This document shows, piece by piece, positions 17,973 to 26,036 of a DNA stretch of 58,099 nucleotides. Position 1 is the stretch's first letter. The number at the start of each line of letters is the position of its first letter. The DNA comes from an uncultured Bacilli bacterium (lineage in GTDB: Bacteria > Bacillota_I > Bacilli_A > RF39 > UBA660). The stretch spans positions 1-58,099 of the forward strand of contig CALVRM010000018.1 in assembly GCA_944358695.1 (NCBI GenBank), given 5' to 3'. Under the pieces are notes generated by a model. The model was not told the DNA's origin. It did no database searches and worked only from the letters and a program-made list of their open reading frames with translations. Both the position numbers and the translations under genes were made by a program.

Positions 17973-18128
17973 TTAATTTTGTATAAATATCTTCTTTATC
18001 ATGAATACTTCTTTTCTTGGTTTAACGCTTAGACCTAAAATTATCTTGTCATGCGATTTTATATGGATTAATCTACCTAAACGCAAACCGAAATTTTTAT
18101 CATAAATCAATGAATATTTTTCATCAAT
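17973..18128 (-). pseudogene. Broken reading frame of unknown family
   Basis: A 51-codon minus-strand frame without start codon or SD reads YSLIYDKNFGLRLGRLIHIK, then GLSVKPRKEVF. A frameshift near 18000 would continue it as D-K-E-D-I-Y-T-K-L-N-E-L-S-Y-P-R-F-stop, ending at 17947. Composition looks coding. It is probably the C-terminal part of a dead gene next to the transposase remnant. Family not recognised. Confidence 0.35.
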
Positions 18129-18331
18129 TTACATCTTAAAGTATACATGATATAATTATTAAGAAAGGAATTTTTTTGTTAGGTAATGCGATTTTATTTC
18201 GCAAGAGTAATAAATAATGTAGCGGAAATTATAGACATTTAATTGTCAGATGTTTGACAAAAATGTTTTTGATTAAAATTGCTATTTTGCAAAATTATTA
18301 CTGCCACACATTGTAAGTAGGAGGTTTATTT

Positions 18332-19147
18332 ATGCCGGAATTACCAGAGGTTGAGACTGTCAAGAATACTTTAAAAAGACAAGTTTTAAATAAGAAAATA
18401 GAATTAGCTAATATATATTGGAATAACATTATTGCATTTCCGCAAGTTTCTGATTTTAAAAGATGCGTGCAGAATCAAAAAATTAATAATATTTTAAGGC
18501 GAGGCAAATGGTTAATGTTTGAGTTAGATGATTATTTTCTTTTGTCACATTTAAGAATGGAGGGAAAGTATTTTATTCGAAATGTAGGCGATGAAAGAAA
18601 TAAGCATGAACATGTAATTTTCCAGTTTGACGATAACACGGAACTTCGTTATCATGATACTAGAAAATTTGGGAAAATGTATTTGGTAGATAAATTAACA
18701 GCATATAGTGTTAAACCTTTATGTGAGCTTGGGCTTGAGCCTTGGGATGAAAATTTAACTGTGGAATATTTACGCGAGAGATTAAGAAATAAGCCGATTA
18801 AGTCTGAACTTTTAGATCAAAGTATTATTGTTGGTATTGGAAATATATATGCTGATGAGATATTATTTTTAAGTAAAATTCATCCTAATAGATTAGCGAC
18901 AAAGCTTAGTGACAAAGAATTATCGGATATTATAAAATATACTAAGGTAACTTTGGAAAAAGCGATTGAGCTTGGTGGTACAACGGTAAAAAGTTATACA
19001 TCAAGTGAAGGAGTACATGGTAGATTTCAAAATGAATTGTTAGTTCATACAAAAGCATCGTGTCCTATTTGTCATAAAGATATAGTTAAAACAGTAATTG
19101 GCGGGCGAGGCACTTATTATTGTCCTTCTTGCCAAAGTGAACATTAA
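18332..19147 (+). CDS. mutM: Formamidopyrimidine-DNA glycosylase (Fpg)
   Basis: This base-excision enzyme removes 8-oxoguanine and other oxidised purines and cuts the abasic site. The 271-residue protein begins with the catalytic MPELPEVETV (Pro2 nucleophile, Glu3), includes the DNA-binding segment HLRMEGKY and the glycine-rich loop GGTTVKSY, and ends with the zinc finger CPIC...YYCPSC that contains the Arg used for intercalation (GGRGTYY). Length is normal. ATG at 18332 follows AGGAGG. It faces tmcAL with only 10 bases between the stops. In Bacillus mutM follows polA; here the two genes are about 6.6 kb apart. Confidence 0.97.
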   Translation: MPELPEVETVKNTLKRQVLNKKIELANIYWNNIIAFPQVSDFKRCVQNQKINNILRRGKWLMFELDDYFLLSHLRMEGKYFIRNVGDERNKHEHVIFQFDDNTELRYHDTRKFGKMYLVDKLTAYSVKPLCELGLEPWDENLTVEYLRERLRNKPIKSELLDQSIIVGIGNIYADEILFLSKIHPNRLATKLSDKELSDIIKYTKVTLEKAIELGGTTVKSYTSSEGVHGRFQNELLVHTKASCPICHKDIVKTVIGGRGTYYCPSCQSEH

Positions 19148-19157
19148 AAAGATAAAG

Positions 19158-20291
19158 TTATTTAATAATGGGTTTATGTTTATATTCCATTAAGGTTAAA
19201 TTAACTTTATCTTTTTCTTTAGCATAATAAATATAACTTACTTTCATTTCAATTTCTAACATTTTGTATTTATTGGTGTATCCGGTAATAATCGGTAAAG
19301 CTGATTCTTTTTTTGCTTGTTTTAAGTATTTTTGGCCTTGTTTATTGAAACCTAAAACACGAATATATTCTGGTTCTCTAAAGGTTTTCGCATCTTTTTT
19401 AGTAAAGCCACAAAGGATATTAGTAAACATGCGATTTATTTTGTTATAAGTGTATCTTTTGGTTTTTACTTTAGTAATTAATTCTGCGAGACTAGTTGCT
19501 TCAAAAATGTATTTTTTAATACGATTTTCTATTCCTTCGTCGACATTTAGATATTGATTTAGGTTATTTATTTCACTAATTATTTTATATTTTAGAAGGC
19601 TAAAGTATTGTTCATTGAAATGCATGTTATTTTGAAGTGCTTGATATGTTTCTTTTGGAACATATTCTTTGATGCTTTTATGATGTTTAATAGCTTCTCT
19701 AATACTGGTAGCGGAAGTTATTTTGCTTTTTAATTCTTTACTATGGTAGTCATTGGTTCTTTGAATAGTAATAGGAGTAATCTTACTACCATTTAGCTCT
19801 TTAATATAGCTTAGGCCTAACAAATCATTTGGACTATCTATTTTTATTTTTGTTAGACTATGAACAGCTTTTGATAAACTGGTTGGATAGCTAATACCAC
19901 TATTCATATATTTTTGAACTAATTTATTAAATTGTTTTGTTTTTTGCACTTTAGCTATTTTCTTTAATTCTATTGGGGTTAAAGTCTCAGTACCAAAGAC
20001 AATTTTGTCAACATTAAGGTTTTTTAAAATTGTAATAGCACCATGGGCAAAAATATCAGCTGATTGGATACTAAAAACGAATGGAAGTTCAATTACTAAG
20101 TCGACATAGTTTAAAGCTATTTCGGTTTTTTTCCACTTGTCAATGATACTAACATCACCTCTTTGAGTGAAGTTTCCACTCATAACTAAAATTATTGTGC
20201 TGTCAGGAGCTATTTCTTTAATTTTATTTATGTGATGAATATGCCCATTATGAAAAGGGTTATACTCACAAATTATTCCAATACTTTCCAT
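19158..20291 (-). CDS. tmcAL: tRNA(Met) cytidine acetate ligase TmcAL
   Basis: TmcAL (formerly YlbM) activates acetate with ATP and makes N4-acetylcytidine at position 34 of elongator tRNA-Met. The 377-residue protein opens with the nucleotidyltransferase signature GIICEYNPFHNGH, has SGNFTQRGD (about 36-45) and the substrate segment DLVIELPFVFSIQSAD, all typical of the family. Length is normal (about 400). ATG has AAAGGAGG 5 bases upstream. In Bacillus the gene lies close to the yceD-rpmF pair, as it does here. Confidence 0.95.
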   Translation of the reverse strand: MESIGIICEYNPFHNGHIHHINKIKEIAPDSTIILVMSGNFTQRGDVSIIDKWKKTEIALNYVDLVIELPFVFSIQSADIFAHGAITILKNLNVDKIVFGTETLTPIELKKIAKVQKTKQFNKLVQKYMNSGISYPTSLSKAVHSLTKIKIDSPNDLLGLSYIKELNGSKITPITIQRTNDYHSKELKSKITSATSIREAIKHHKSIKEYVPKETYQALQNNMHFNEQYFSLLKYKIISEINNLNQYLNVDEGIENRIKKYIFEATSLAELITKVKTKRYTYNKINRMFTNILCGFTKKDAKTFREPEYIRVLGFNKQGQKYLKQAKKESALPIITGYTNKYKMLEIEMKVSYIYYAKEKDKVNLTLMEYKHKPIIK

Positions 20292-20330
20292 TGTTACCTC
20301 CTTTATTATTGGTAAAAAAATATGTTTGAA

Positions 20331-20834
20331 TTAACATATTTTATTTTTTTCTAAATATAAGACGTTAGGGTAGCTATAGTTTAAGATTTTATCCAAATCT
20401 TTAGTGCTAATTTCGGCTGACATATCTGGAACACCAACTGAACAAATAAAAGCATCATAGTCTAAAACGACTTTATCAACAATTACAGTGTCAACAATGT
20501 CGTTAATGTAACCAAAAGCAGCTACGCTACCAGGAACACAGCCAATAATTTCAGTCATTTCGTCGCTACTGACAATGTTAACTTTTTCACCAATTAGACC
20601 TTTGATTCTTTTAGAATCTAGTTTTTGATCTTCAGTAGTTATATAGATATAAAATTTACCTGATTTTCCTTTAACAAACAAACTTTTAGTTTCTTTACCA
20701 GTCCATCCTAATTCTTCATCTACTTTAGCTGCAATTTCAAAATTTAAAATTGGTTCATGGCTTGCTAATTTGCAATCGATGTTTAATTTTTTTAATATGT
20801 TTAAAATATTTTCTTTTAACTCTTCTTTTTTCAT
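20331..20834 (-). CDS. YbaK/ProX-type aminoacyl-tRNA deacylase-like protein
   Basis: A 167-residue protein of the YbaK/EbsC/ProX fold, which hydrolyses mischarged tRNAs such as Ala- or Cys-tRNA-Pro in trans. Visible: the central K-S-L-F segment (TKSLFVKG) that supplies the conserved lysine, and the C-terminal GxVPGSVAAFG loop. The ATG at 20834 is used because AGGTGAT lies 4 bases upstream; the GTG three codons earlier sits inside that SD. It follows the divergent yceD promoter region and ends 39 bases before the tmcAL start. Exact substrate unknown. Confidence 0.85.
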   Translation of the reverse strand: MKKEELKENILNILKKLNIDCKLASHEPILNFEIAAKVDEELGWTGKETKSLFVKGKSGKFYIYITTEDQKLDSKRIKGLIGEKVNIVSSDEMTEIIGCVPGSVAAFGYINDIVDTVIVDKVVLDYDAFICSVGVPDMSAEISTKDLDKILNYSYPNVLYLEKNKIC

Positions 20835-20876
20835 ATTTATCACCTATGATTATTATAACATATTTTAAATTTTCAT

Positions 20877-20919
20877 TTTACATTTTTGCGAAAAAAGTAG
20901 GTCTATGGAGAATGTTACT
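20877..20919 (+). repeat. 43-bp repeated element, copy 1 (between yceD and the deacylase gene)
   Basis: Matches the segment at 33747-33789 at 39 of 43 positions without gaps. Core: ACATTTTTGC, an A tract, then GTCT-A/T-TGGAGAATG and TACT. AGTA and TACT near the ends can pair, with TCT/AGA inside. It lies between two divergent promoters, 8 bases upstream of the yceD -35 box. Confidence 0.75.
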
Positions 20920-20927
20920 ATAATAAT

Positions 20928-20956
20928 TTGCTTTATAAAGACTTTTCGTATATAAT
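20928..20956 (+). promoter_or_regulatory. SigA-type promoter of yceD-rpmF
   Basis: TTGCTT (20928-20933), 17 bases, TATAAT (20951-20956). The yceD SD GAGGTGAT begins about 8 bases later. The opposite strand has TG-T-TATAAT at about 20852-20860 for the divergent deacylase gene. Confidence 0.7.
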
Positions 20957-20976
20957 GTTAATGCGAGGTGATGTTA

Positions 20977-21453
20977 TTGCAGATCGATATTGCTAATTTA
21001 CATTCAGGTTTAGAGAATTTTATAACTATTGATGAAACATATTCTTTTGATAAGGAAATGTTAAAAGATACAGAAATTACCGCACTTAAAGATGTAAAAA
21101 TCGTAGGTGATATTACTAAAAATAGTTTAGATGAATATATTATAAATGTAGTAATATCAGGGATAATGGTGTTGCCATGTGCTTTAACGTTAAAGCCGGT
21201 TGATTATCAGTTTGAAACGAATATTTCAGGTAATTTGGCTGACGTTTTTGAAGAATTTGGAGAAAATTACGAAAACAATCAAAAAACTATTGATATTTTG
21301 CCAATAATATGGGAAAATATATTAATGGAAATTCCCATTAGAGTTATTAGTGATGACATTAGTGGTGTAAAAACGAAAGGTGATGGCTGGGAATTAATTA
21401 CCGATGATGGTATGGGTAATTCTAGCTTATCAAAACTGAAAGACTTATTATAG
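20977..21453 (+). CDS. yceD: DUF177 / YceD family protein
   Basis: A 158-residue DUF177 protein. The family is nearly always encoded directly before rpmF and is linked to 23S rRNA and ribosome biogenesis; its exact activity is not settled. Typical here is the central VSGIMVLPCALTLKPVDYQF region, with a conserved Cys, and the acidic C-terminal third with DILPIIWENILMEIPIR. The TTG at 20977 is chosen because GAGGTGAT ends 4 bases before it, the spacing used by other genes in this window; the upstream GTG and ATG overlap the SD. rpmF follows 12 bases after the stop. Confidence 0.9.
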   Translation: MQIDIANLHSGLENFITIDETYSFDKEMLKDTEITALKDVKIVGDITKNSLDEYIINVVISGIMVLPCALTLKPVDYQFETNISGNLADVFEEFGENYENNQKTIDILPIIWENILMEIPIRVISDDISGVKTKGDGWELITDDGMGNSSLSKLKDLL

Positions 21454-21465
21454 GAGGTGTGAGAA

Positions 21466-21654
21466 ATGGCTGTACCAGCTAGAAAAGTAAGTAATACTAG
21501 AGGTAGAAAACGTCGTACACATTATAAAATAGATGAAAAGACCACAACTAAGTGTCCTAAATGTGGCGCTGACGTAAAACCACATAGAGTTTGTAAAGCG
21601 TGTGGAACTTATAAAGGAAAAGAAGTTATTCAAATTGAAGAAGAAACAGCATAG
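21466..21654 (+). CDS. rpmF: 50S ribosomal protein L32
   Basis: A 62-residue L32 with the usual start [19 protein letters not shown] and a zinc ribbon with two CxxC pairs (CPKC and CKAC). The ATG has AGGAGG 8 bases upstream. It is the second gene of the yceD-rpmF unit and its 3' end forms part of the terminator. The Cys-containing form of L32 is the zinc-dependent type. Confidence 0.97.
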   Translation: MAVPARKVSNTRGRKRRTHYKIDEKTTTKCPKCGADVKPHRVCKACGTYKGKEVIQIEEETA

Positions 21655-21668
21655 TTTCTTTTTTTTTG
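21641..21668 (+). terminator. Terminator of yceD-rpmF
   Basis: AAGAAAC (21641-21647) pairs with GTTTCTT (21654-21660), then eight more T residues. The stop codon is in the loop region. Confidence 0.8.
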
Positions 21669-21742
21669 CTGATAAAGAATAAGGGGTTTTTGAGATAACT
21701 TTTCTTAGAGGAAAACAATTGGATAGTTCAGACATTTTGAAA

Positions 21743-21767
21743 AAAATTCACAATAGCTGTGAATTTT
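21743..21767 (-). terminator. Terminator of rodA
   Basis: AAAATTCAC (21743-21751) pairs with GTGAATTTT (21759-21767); on the minus strand a T run follows the stem. Confidence 0.75.
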
Positions 21768-22896
21768 AATTTGTATAACGCATATTTTCATTTGAGATAT
21801 TAAAGATTAAACCCATTGCCAGCATATAGCTTAGTAAGCTTGATCCACCGTAACTGATAAATGGCAGAGTTATTCCGGTTATTGGTAGTAAGCCAAAGGT
21901 CATTCCAATGTTTTGAATTTGTTGATAAATGAGCATTCCAGCTACGCCAGCTATAATATATTTATTGATTAATTTATTGGTTTTAACAGCCATCATAATA
22001 AGCCTGATATCAAAGAAAGCAATGAGTGCTAATAAAAGAACTGAACCGATAAATCCAAAATGACTTGAAAAAACAGCAAATATAAAGTCTGTTTGCGCCT
22101 CTGGAAAGTAAATAGGATTAGTATTCCAACCGTGCCCAAATAGACCGGCCGAGCCAATTGCGCTTAAGCTGTTTTCCAGTTGAAATCCACTTTGATTAGA
22201 CCAATCTAATAAACGATCAACTCTTAGAAAGAAGCTTGTACCAAAGATTTTAATGAATAAGTCTTGGCTAATGAAATAAACGCCAAGTATGAGAGCAATC
22301 GTAATACCAATAATACCAAATAAGATGGCAAACCACCTATATCTTATACCTGAGACAAATAGCATAACTAAAGTAATTAATAGATAGATTAGAACGACAC
22401 CGGTATCGGGTTGCATGAAAGTAAGGATGCTTGGTATTAAAACGATTAACCCGATTTTAATTAAAAAATAAAGTTCTTCTCTAAGGCTTGGATTTGGAAA
22501 GTCTTCATTAAATTTGGCAATTAGTGTCGCATTAGTGATTATTAGTATTATTTTCATGAATTCTGAAGGTTGAATGGTACCAATTCCCTTTATTTCATAC
22601 CAACAGGTGGCATCATTAATGCTGACTCCGAAAAAGAATAGTCCAATTAGAGCGATAATACCAACGCCATATAGAAACCAAGTTATCCGGTAGATCCAAC
22701 TATTACCAATAGTCATGACTAGATAGGCAAGAATAAAGCCAGCTATATACCACATTGTTTGTTTGATTACCAGATTGTCCATATGACTTGGTAGAATACT
22801 ATTTGCCCCATAAAGGGTTATAATACTGATGATAGCGAACAAAACGATGGGGATTAATATTGTTTTATCTACTTTAAATTTAGAAATGTTTTTCAT
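21766..22896 (-). CDS. rodA: RodA-type SEDS peptidoglycan glycosyltransferase
   Basis: A 376-residue polytopic membrane protein (about ten helices) of the SEDS family, which polymerises lipid II into glycan strands together with a class B PBP. Signatures: QPSEFMKI, FMQPDTGVVL with the conserved Asp, FPEAQTDFIFAVF and GITLPFISYGGSSLL. The PEA(H/Q)TDFIFAV segment is of the RodA type rather than FtsW. ATG has GGTGAT 4 bases upstream. The likely partner is the class B PBP at 29825. A SpoVE-like role in spore cortex synthesis cannot be excluded by sequence alone. Confidence 0.88.
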   Translation of the reverse strand: MKNISKFKVDKTILIPIVLFAIISIITLYGANSILPSHMDNLVIKQTMWYIAGFILAYLVMTIGNSWIYRITWFLYGVGIIALIGLFFFGVSINDATCWYEIKGIGTIQPSEFMKIILIITNATLIAKFNEDFPNPSLREELYFLIKIGLIVLIPSILTFMQPDTGVVLIYLLITLVMLFVSGIRYRWFAILFGIIGITIALILGVYFISQDLFIKIFGTSFFLRVDRLLDWSNQSGFQLENSLSAIGSAGLFGHGWNTNPIYFPEAQTDFIFAVFSSHFGFIGSVLLLALIAFFDIRLIMMAVKTNKLINKYIIAGVAGMLIYQQIQNIGMTFGLLPITGITLPFISYGGSSLLSYMLAMGLIFNISNENMRYTN

Positions 22897-23002
22897 GTTA
22901 TCACCATTAAATATAATACACTAACTTACTTAAATATACAATTATTATGAAAAAAGTTTTAAAAAAATCATAATTTATAGTATAATAATATATGGTGATA
23001 AA

Positions 23003-23317
23003 ATGGTTTGGCAATATATAATAATTATATTAGTATTGATTTTAATTGCGTTTGCTATTGTAAGATCTAAAAATAAAGATTTTAAATTAGATGCGAATAA
23101 ATTAGTTCAGTATTTAGGTGGTAAAGCGAATATTATTAATTATGAGGTTAATAATTCACGCTTTGTTGTTAATTTGCATAATATCTCTTTAGTAAACAAA
23201 GAAGCCATTCAAAAAATGGGGGCTCAAGGGATTGTTGAGATTGATAATCAACTTAAAATCATCTTAGGTGAAGAAGCAAAACAATTAAAAAAATACATTG
23301 ATGATTTAAAAGACTAA
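23003..23317 (+). CDS. Membrane-anchored EIIB-like domain lacking the phosphorylation cysteine
   Basis: The 104-residue protein starts with one membrane helix (about 3-21) and continues as a PTS EIIB domain of the glucose type: YLGGKANIINYEVNNSRF, then a GAQGIVEIDNQLKIILG segment and a final helix. In working EIIB proteins the sequence after the GG-K-x-N-I motif contains C-x-T-R; here Asn stands at the Cys position and Ser at the Thr, so it cannot take part in normal phosphotransfer. No PTS permease is near. It could be a sensor or scaffold. Start ATG follows GGTGAT. Single gene with promoter (TATAAT at 22981) and terminator. Confidence 0.8.
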   Translation: MVWQYIIIILVLILIAFAIVRSKNKDFKLDANKLVQYLGGKANIINYEVNNSRFVVNLHNISLVNKEAIQKMGAQGIVEIDNQLKIILGEEAKQLKKYIDDLKD

Positions 23318-23331
23318 ATGGTCTTTTTTTT
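23308..23331 (+). terminator. Terminator of the EIIB-like gene
   Basis: AAAAGAC (23308-23314) pairs with GTCTTTT (23321-23327), followed by T residues; the stop codon is in the loop. Confidence 0.75.
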
Positions 23332-23420
23332 GACACTTTTTTATGTAAAAATGCAATTTTCCCTTTTATTCGACATTTTTTGACATCTTATTTTTTTAAA
23401 ATGATAATGAGGTGATTGTT

Positions 23421-24659
23421 GTGGAAGTGTTTGATAATGTATTGATAAATGTTTTGCAAATTGTAGTTCCTTTTGCGATTTATTTATTTTATGTTGCTTA
23501 TAAGAACATTGATGATGATAGAGAAAATGAATTAGCCATTATTTTAACTATTTTTTCTTCAATGTATATTGGAATTAAATTTAGTGTTCCAATTATAAAT
23601 GGTTTGCCAATGGTAATTATGAATATTCCGCTTATTATGTCTTATTATAAGAAAAATAATATTGCAATTGCAATGTCTTCAATTGTTCTTGTAATATATA
23701 ATTATAAATTTTATGATGCCTTTTTAATATTACTTATTTTAGAATATTTATTATATTATATTATTTATAGAGTATTTATAAAGAAGTTTAATATTAATTG
23801 GTTTGTAATAGCTTTTACAGTAATAAAGACACTTTTTATGGTAGGTACTTTAACGGTTATGCAGATTCAAACGTTGGATAAATATTTTGGTGTATTGTCG
23901 CTGGGAATTATATTTGCTTTTATAGCTTTGGGAATTATTTATTTATTACAAAAAGCTGAAGAGATTTTAAAGGTCCATACATCAATTAAAGAAATAGAGC
24001 ATGATAAGCAAATAAGAACAATGCTATTTCAAATTACACACGAAATAAAAAATCCTATTGCTGTTTGTAAAGGTTATTTAGATATGTTTGATGTTAACAA
24101 TGCTGAACATGCGAAAAGGTATGTGCCGATTATGAAAGATGAAATAGATAGAACTTTAATATTACTTGAAGATTTTTTATCAATGAATAGGGTGAGACTT
24201 AATAAGGATATTTTGGATATTAATTTATTGGTAAATGATGTTATTGATAGTTATGATCTATTGTTAAAAGAGCATAAAGTTAAGGTTAAAAAAGAAATAC
24301 TAGATGATGAGGTTTATGTTGATGGTGATTATAATAAACTTACTCAAGTCTTTGTTAATATTATTAAAAATAGTGTTGAAGCTTTGGATAAAATTCCGGT
24401 TATAGAGGTAAAAACAGAAGTTAAAAATAAAAAAATTTATATTTATTTTAAAGATAATGGCATTGGCATTCCCAAAAATGTTTTGGATAAAATAAAGGAA
24501 CCATTTTTTACAACTAAAACAAAGGGAACAGGGTTAGGAGTGTCATTATCTTATGGAATTATTGAAGCTCATGGTGGGAAAATCATTTATGATTCAGAAG
24601 AAGGAGTATATACGCTAGTTACTGTGGTTTTGCCAACTGTGGAAATTTCAAATTATTAG
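23421..24659 (+). CDS. KinB-like membrane sensor histidine kinase
   Basis: The 412-residue protein has six or seven membrane helices in its first 180 residues with almost no external domain, then a HisKA domain with the phosphorylation site HEIKNPIAVCKGY (H207) and an HATPase domain with N box (VNIIKNSVEAL), G1 (KDNGIGIP), F box (PFFTTK) and G2 (GTGLGVSLSYGI). This layout matches the Bacillus sporulation kinase KinB, which feeds phosphate to Spo0F/Spo0A; no response regulator is adjacent, so the target is inferred. The GTG at 23421 has GAGGTGAT 4 to 5 bases upstream. The nearest TTGACA (23380) would place the -10 box against the SD, so the promoter is unclear. Confidence 0.85.
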   Translation: MEVFDNVLINVLQIVVPFAIYLFYVAYKNIDDDRENELAIILTIFSSMYIGIKFSVPIINGLPMVIMNIPLIMSYYKKNNIAIAMSSIVLVIYNYKFYDAFLILLILEYLLYYIIYRVFIKKFNINWFVIAFTVIKTLFMVGTLTVMQIQTLDKYFGVLSLGIIFAFIALGIIYLLQKAEEILKVHTSIKEIEHDKQIRTMLFQITHEIKNPIAVCKGYLDMFDVNNAEHAKRYVPIMKDEIDRTLILLEDFLSMNRVRLNKDILDINLLVNDVIDSYDLLLKEHKVKVKKEILDDEVYVDGDYNKLTQVFVNIIKNSVEALDKIPVIEVKTEVKNKKIYIYFKDNGIGIPKNVLDKIKEPFFTTKTKGTGLGVSLSYGIIEAHGGKIIYDSEEGVYTLVTVVLPTVEISNY

Positions 24660-24669
24660 TAAAGAAAAA

Positions 24670-24696
24670 AGCTTTATACTTTTTGGGTATAGAGCT
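24670..24696. terminator. Bidirectional terminator between kinase and transglutaminase genes
   Basis: AGCTTTATAC (24670-24679) pairs with GTATAGAGCT (24687-24696), one wobble pair, 7-base loop; A and T runs flank both sides. It serves both convergent genes. Confidence 0.65.
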
Positions 24697-25627
24697 ATTT
24701 TAATTCTGAGTAGTAGTTTTTATCAAAATTATGATTGGTTGAGTCGAGTTTTAATAGACTATTGGTATCGATGAGAAAGAATTTGTGAAGTAATAGATTA
24801 CTGTGATCGCTAGTGACTGGGTCATCCCATGTTAGATCTAGGTGTAGCCATTTATTGTTTATGTACACTAAATTCCAAATATGATTATCATTAGAAATTT
24901 TATAATTTGGTAGTTTTAATTCGTCGAGGAAAAGTTTCATGGCATCGCTATAACCACTGCATAAAGCTTGCCCCTCTAGTAAAGGTCCATTAGCCTTATG
25001 GGAGTTATATTTAAAGTTTTCATCATTGCCTTTTTCTATTTGAATGGCTCTTTCTTCGTCATATACAGAATGATTAATTAAATAGTCATGGTAGGCTTTA
25101 ATTTTATCTTCATTGGACATATTATCTTTGATTATTTCTTTTTTTATTTCAGCCATTTTATTATTAATATTAGTTATATCCTCTTCAGTGTATAGTTTAT
25201 TGATTTCAATGGTGGCTTTACCGTAGGAGTTTATAGTTATATATAATTTTTTATAACTATTATAAGGTGATACCATATTATTTATTACAGAAAGTAATGT
25301 TTGATTTTCAGAAATATTTTTTAAATCATTTGAACATTCTTTATAAGTTTTATCGCAATAAAAAGTGAAATTATCTTGGCCACTATTTAAAACTGTATAT
25401 ATTGTATTTAAAATATCTTGTTTGTTTTTTACGTGAAAGTTATTAGTAGTTTGGACAAATTGAAATTGATAATCATTTTTATAATTATTGTTGTTAGGAG
25501 CAGTAATTTTGGTATTTTGAGCAATATTGCTCATAACAAAAGTAACTATTTCTGTTCGATATAAAAAACAAAAAATAAGTATTACCAATAATATTAATGT
25601 GGAAATATGGATTTTATGTTTTTTCAT
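24695..25627 (-). CDS. Membrane-anchored or exported transglutaminase-like protein
   Basis: The 310-residue protein has an N-terminal membrane helix or signal anchor (about 8-30), a variable region (40-165) and a C-terminal transglutaminase-like/protease fold with the Cys-His-Asp triad: C223 in GQALCSGYSDAM, H249 in DNHIWNLV and D264 in WLHLDLTWDDP. Such extracellular proteins may act as peptidases or cross-linkers at the cell wall; no substrate is known. The ATG at 25627 is chosen because AGGTGA lies just upstream; the earlier GTG at 25636 is inside that SD. Convergent with the kinase gene. Confidence 0.85.
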   Translation of the reverse strand: MKKHKIHISTLILLVILIFCFLYRTEIVTFVMSNIAQNTKITAPNNNNYKNDYQFQFVQTTNNFHVKNKQDILNTIYTVLNSGQDNFTFYCDKTYKECSNDLKNISENQTLLSVINNMVSPYNSYKKLYITINSYGKATIEINKLYTEEDITNINNKMAEIKKEIIKDNMSNEDKIKAYHDYLINHSVYDEERAIQIEKGNDENFKYNSHKANGPLLEGQALCSGYSDAMKLFLDELKLPNYKISNDNHIWNLVYINNKWLHLDLTWDDPVTSDHSNLLLHKFFLIDTNSLLKLDSTNHNFDKNYYSELK

Positions 25628-25652
25628 TTTCTTCACCTATAAACATTATACC

Positions 25653-25690
25653 AAAAAAAAAGTAAATTATTTCATTTCATTTACTTTTTT
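25653..25690 (-). terminator. Terminator of rpsT
   Basis: On the minus strand a 12-bp stem (25656-25667 with 25679-25690) followed by T residues; it overlaps the last rpsT codons and the stop. Confidence 0.75.
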
Positions 25691-25930
25691 AGTTAATCTT
25701 GACTTTTCACGGGCACATTTATTTTTAGCCACTACATTTGCACCAGCCGCTTTGTCGATTTTTTTAATCGCAGTTTTTAAAGCATCCTCGGCTTTATTTT
25801 TATCTTTAGTTAAAACGGCTTTTTCAACGTTTTTAATTGCAGTTTTCATACTAGCTGAATAGTTATTATTGCGAATATTTTTTTTCGCATTCACTAAAAT
25901 TCTTTTTTCAGCATTTTTCATATTGGCCAT
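25667..25930 (-). CDS. rpsT: 30S ribosomal protein S20
   Basis: An 87-residue, very basic, all-helical S20. It starts MANMKNAEKRILVNAKKN and ends with the usual Lys-rich C-terminus. The ATG at 25930 has GGAGGTGA upstream; the longer frame (to 25972) runs over the promoter and SD and is not real. As in Bacillus, the gene is divergent from gpr, the spore protease gene. Confidence 0.96.
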   Translation of the reverse strand: MANMKNAEKRILVNAKKNIRNNNYSASMKTAIKNVEKAVLTKDKNKAEDALKTAIKKIDKAAGANVVAKNKCAREKSRLTKKVNEMK

Positions 25931-25962
25931 AATTTCACCTCCAAGCCACAGCACGTAAATAC

Positions 25963-25991
25963 ATTTTAACAAAAAATAGAAAAAAAAGCAA
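25963..25991 (-). promoter_or_regulatory. Promoter of rpsT
   Basis: On the minus strand TTGCTT (25986-25991), 17 bases, TAAAAT (25963-25968), with TG before the -10 box. Confidence 0.6.
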
Positions 25992-26036
25992 TAAAAACAT
26001 GTTTTTTTGGGAAAAATAGTTAATGAGGTGATAAAA

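Larger units (their letters stand above)
17438..18331. other. Decayed accessory region
   Basis: About 900 bases with no intact gene, very AT-rich. The minus strand keeps two broken coding remnants, listed separately (17773-17972 and 17973-18128), and a further short coding-like piece near 17700-17765 (reading K-D-L-N-K-L-P-L-L-V-F-S). The remainder, 17450-17700, shows nothing recognisable. The stretch 18129-18331 holds the upstream region of mutM, whose SD is AGGAGG at 18320. Confidence 0.5.

Noticed and set aside
23380-23408. TTGACA-17-GATAAT as kinase promoter
   Set aside because: The -10 box directly abuts the SD, so the transcript would start inside or after the SD.
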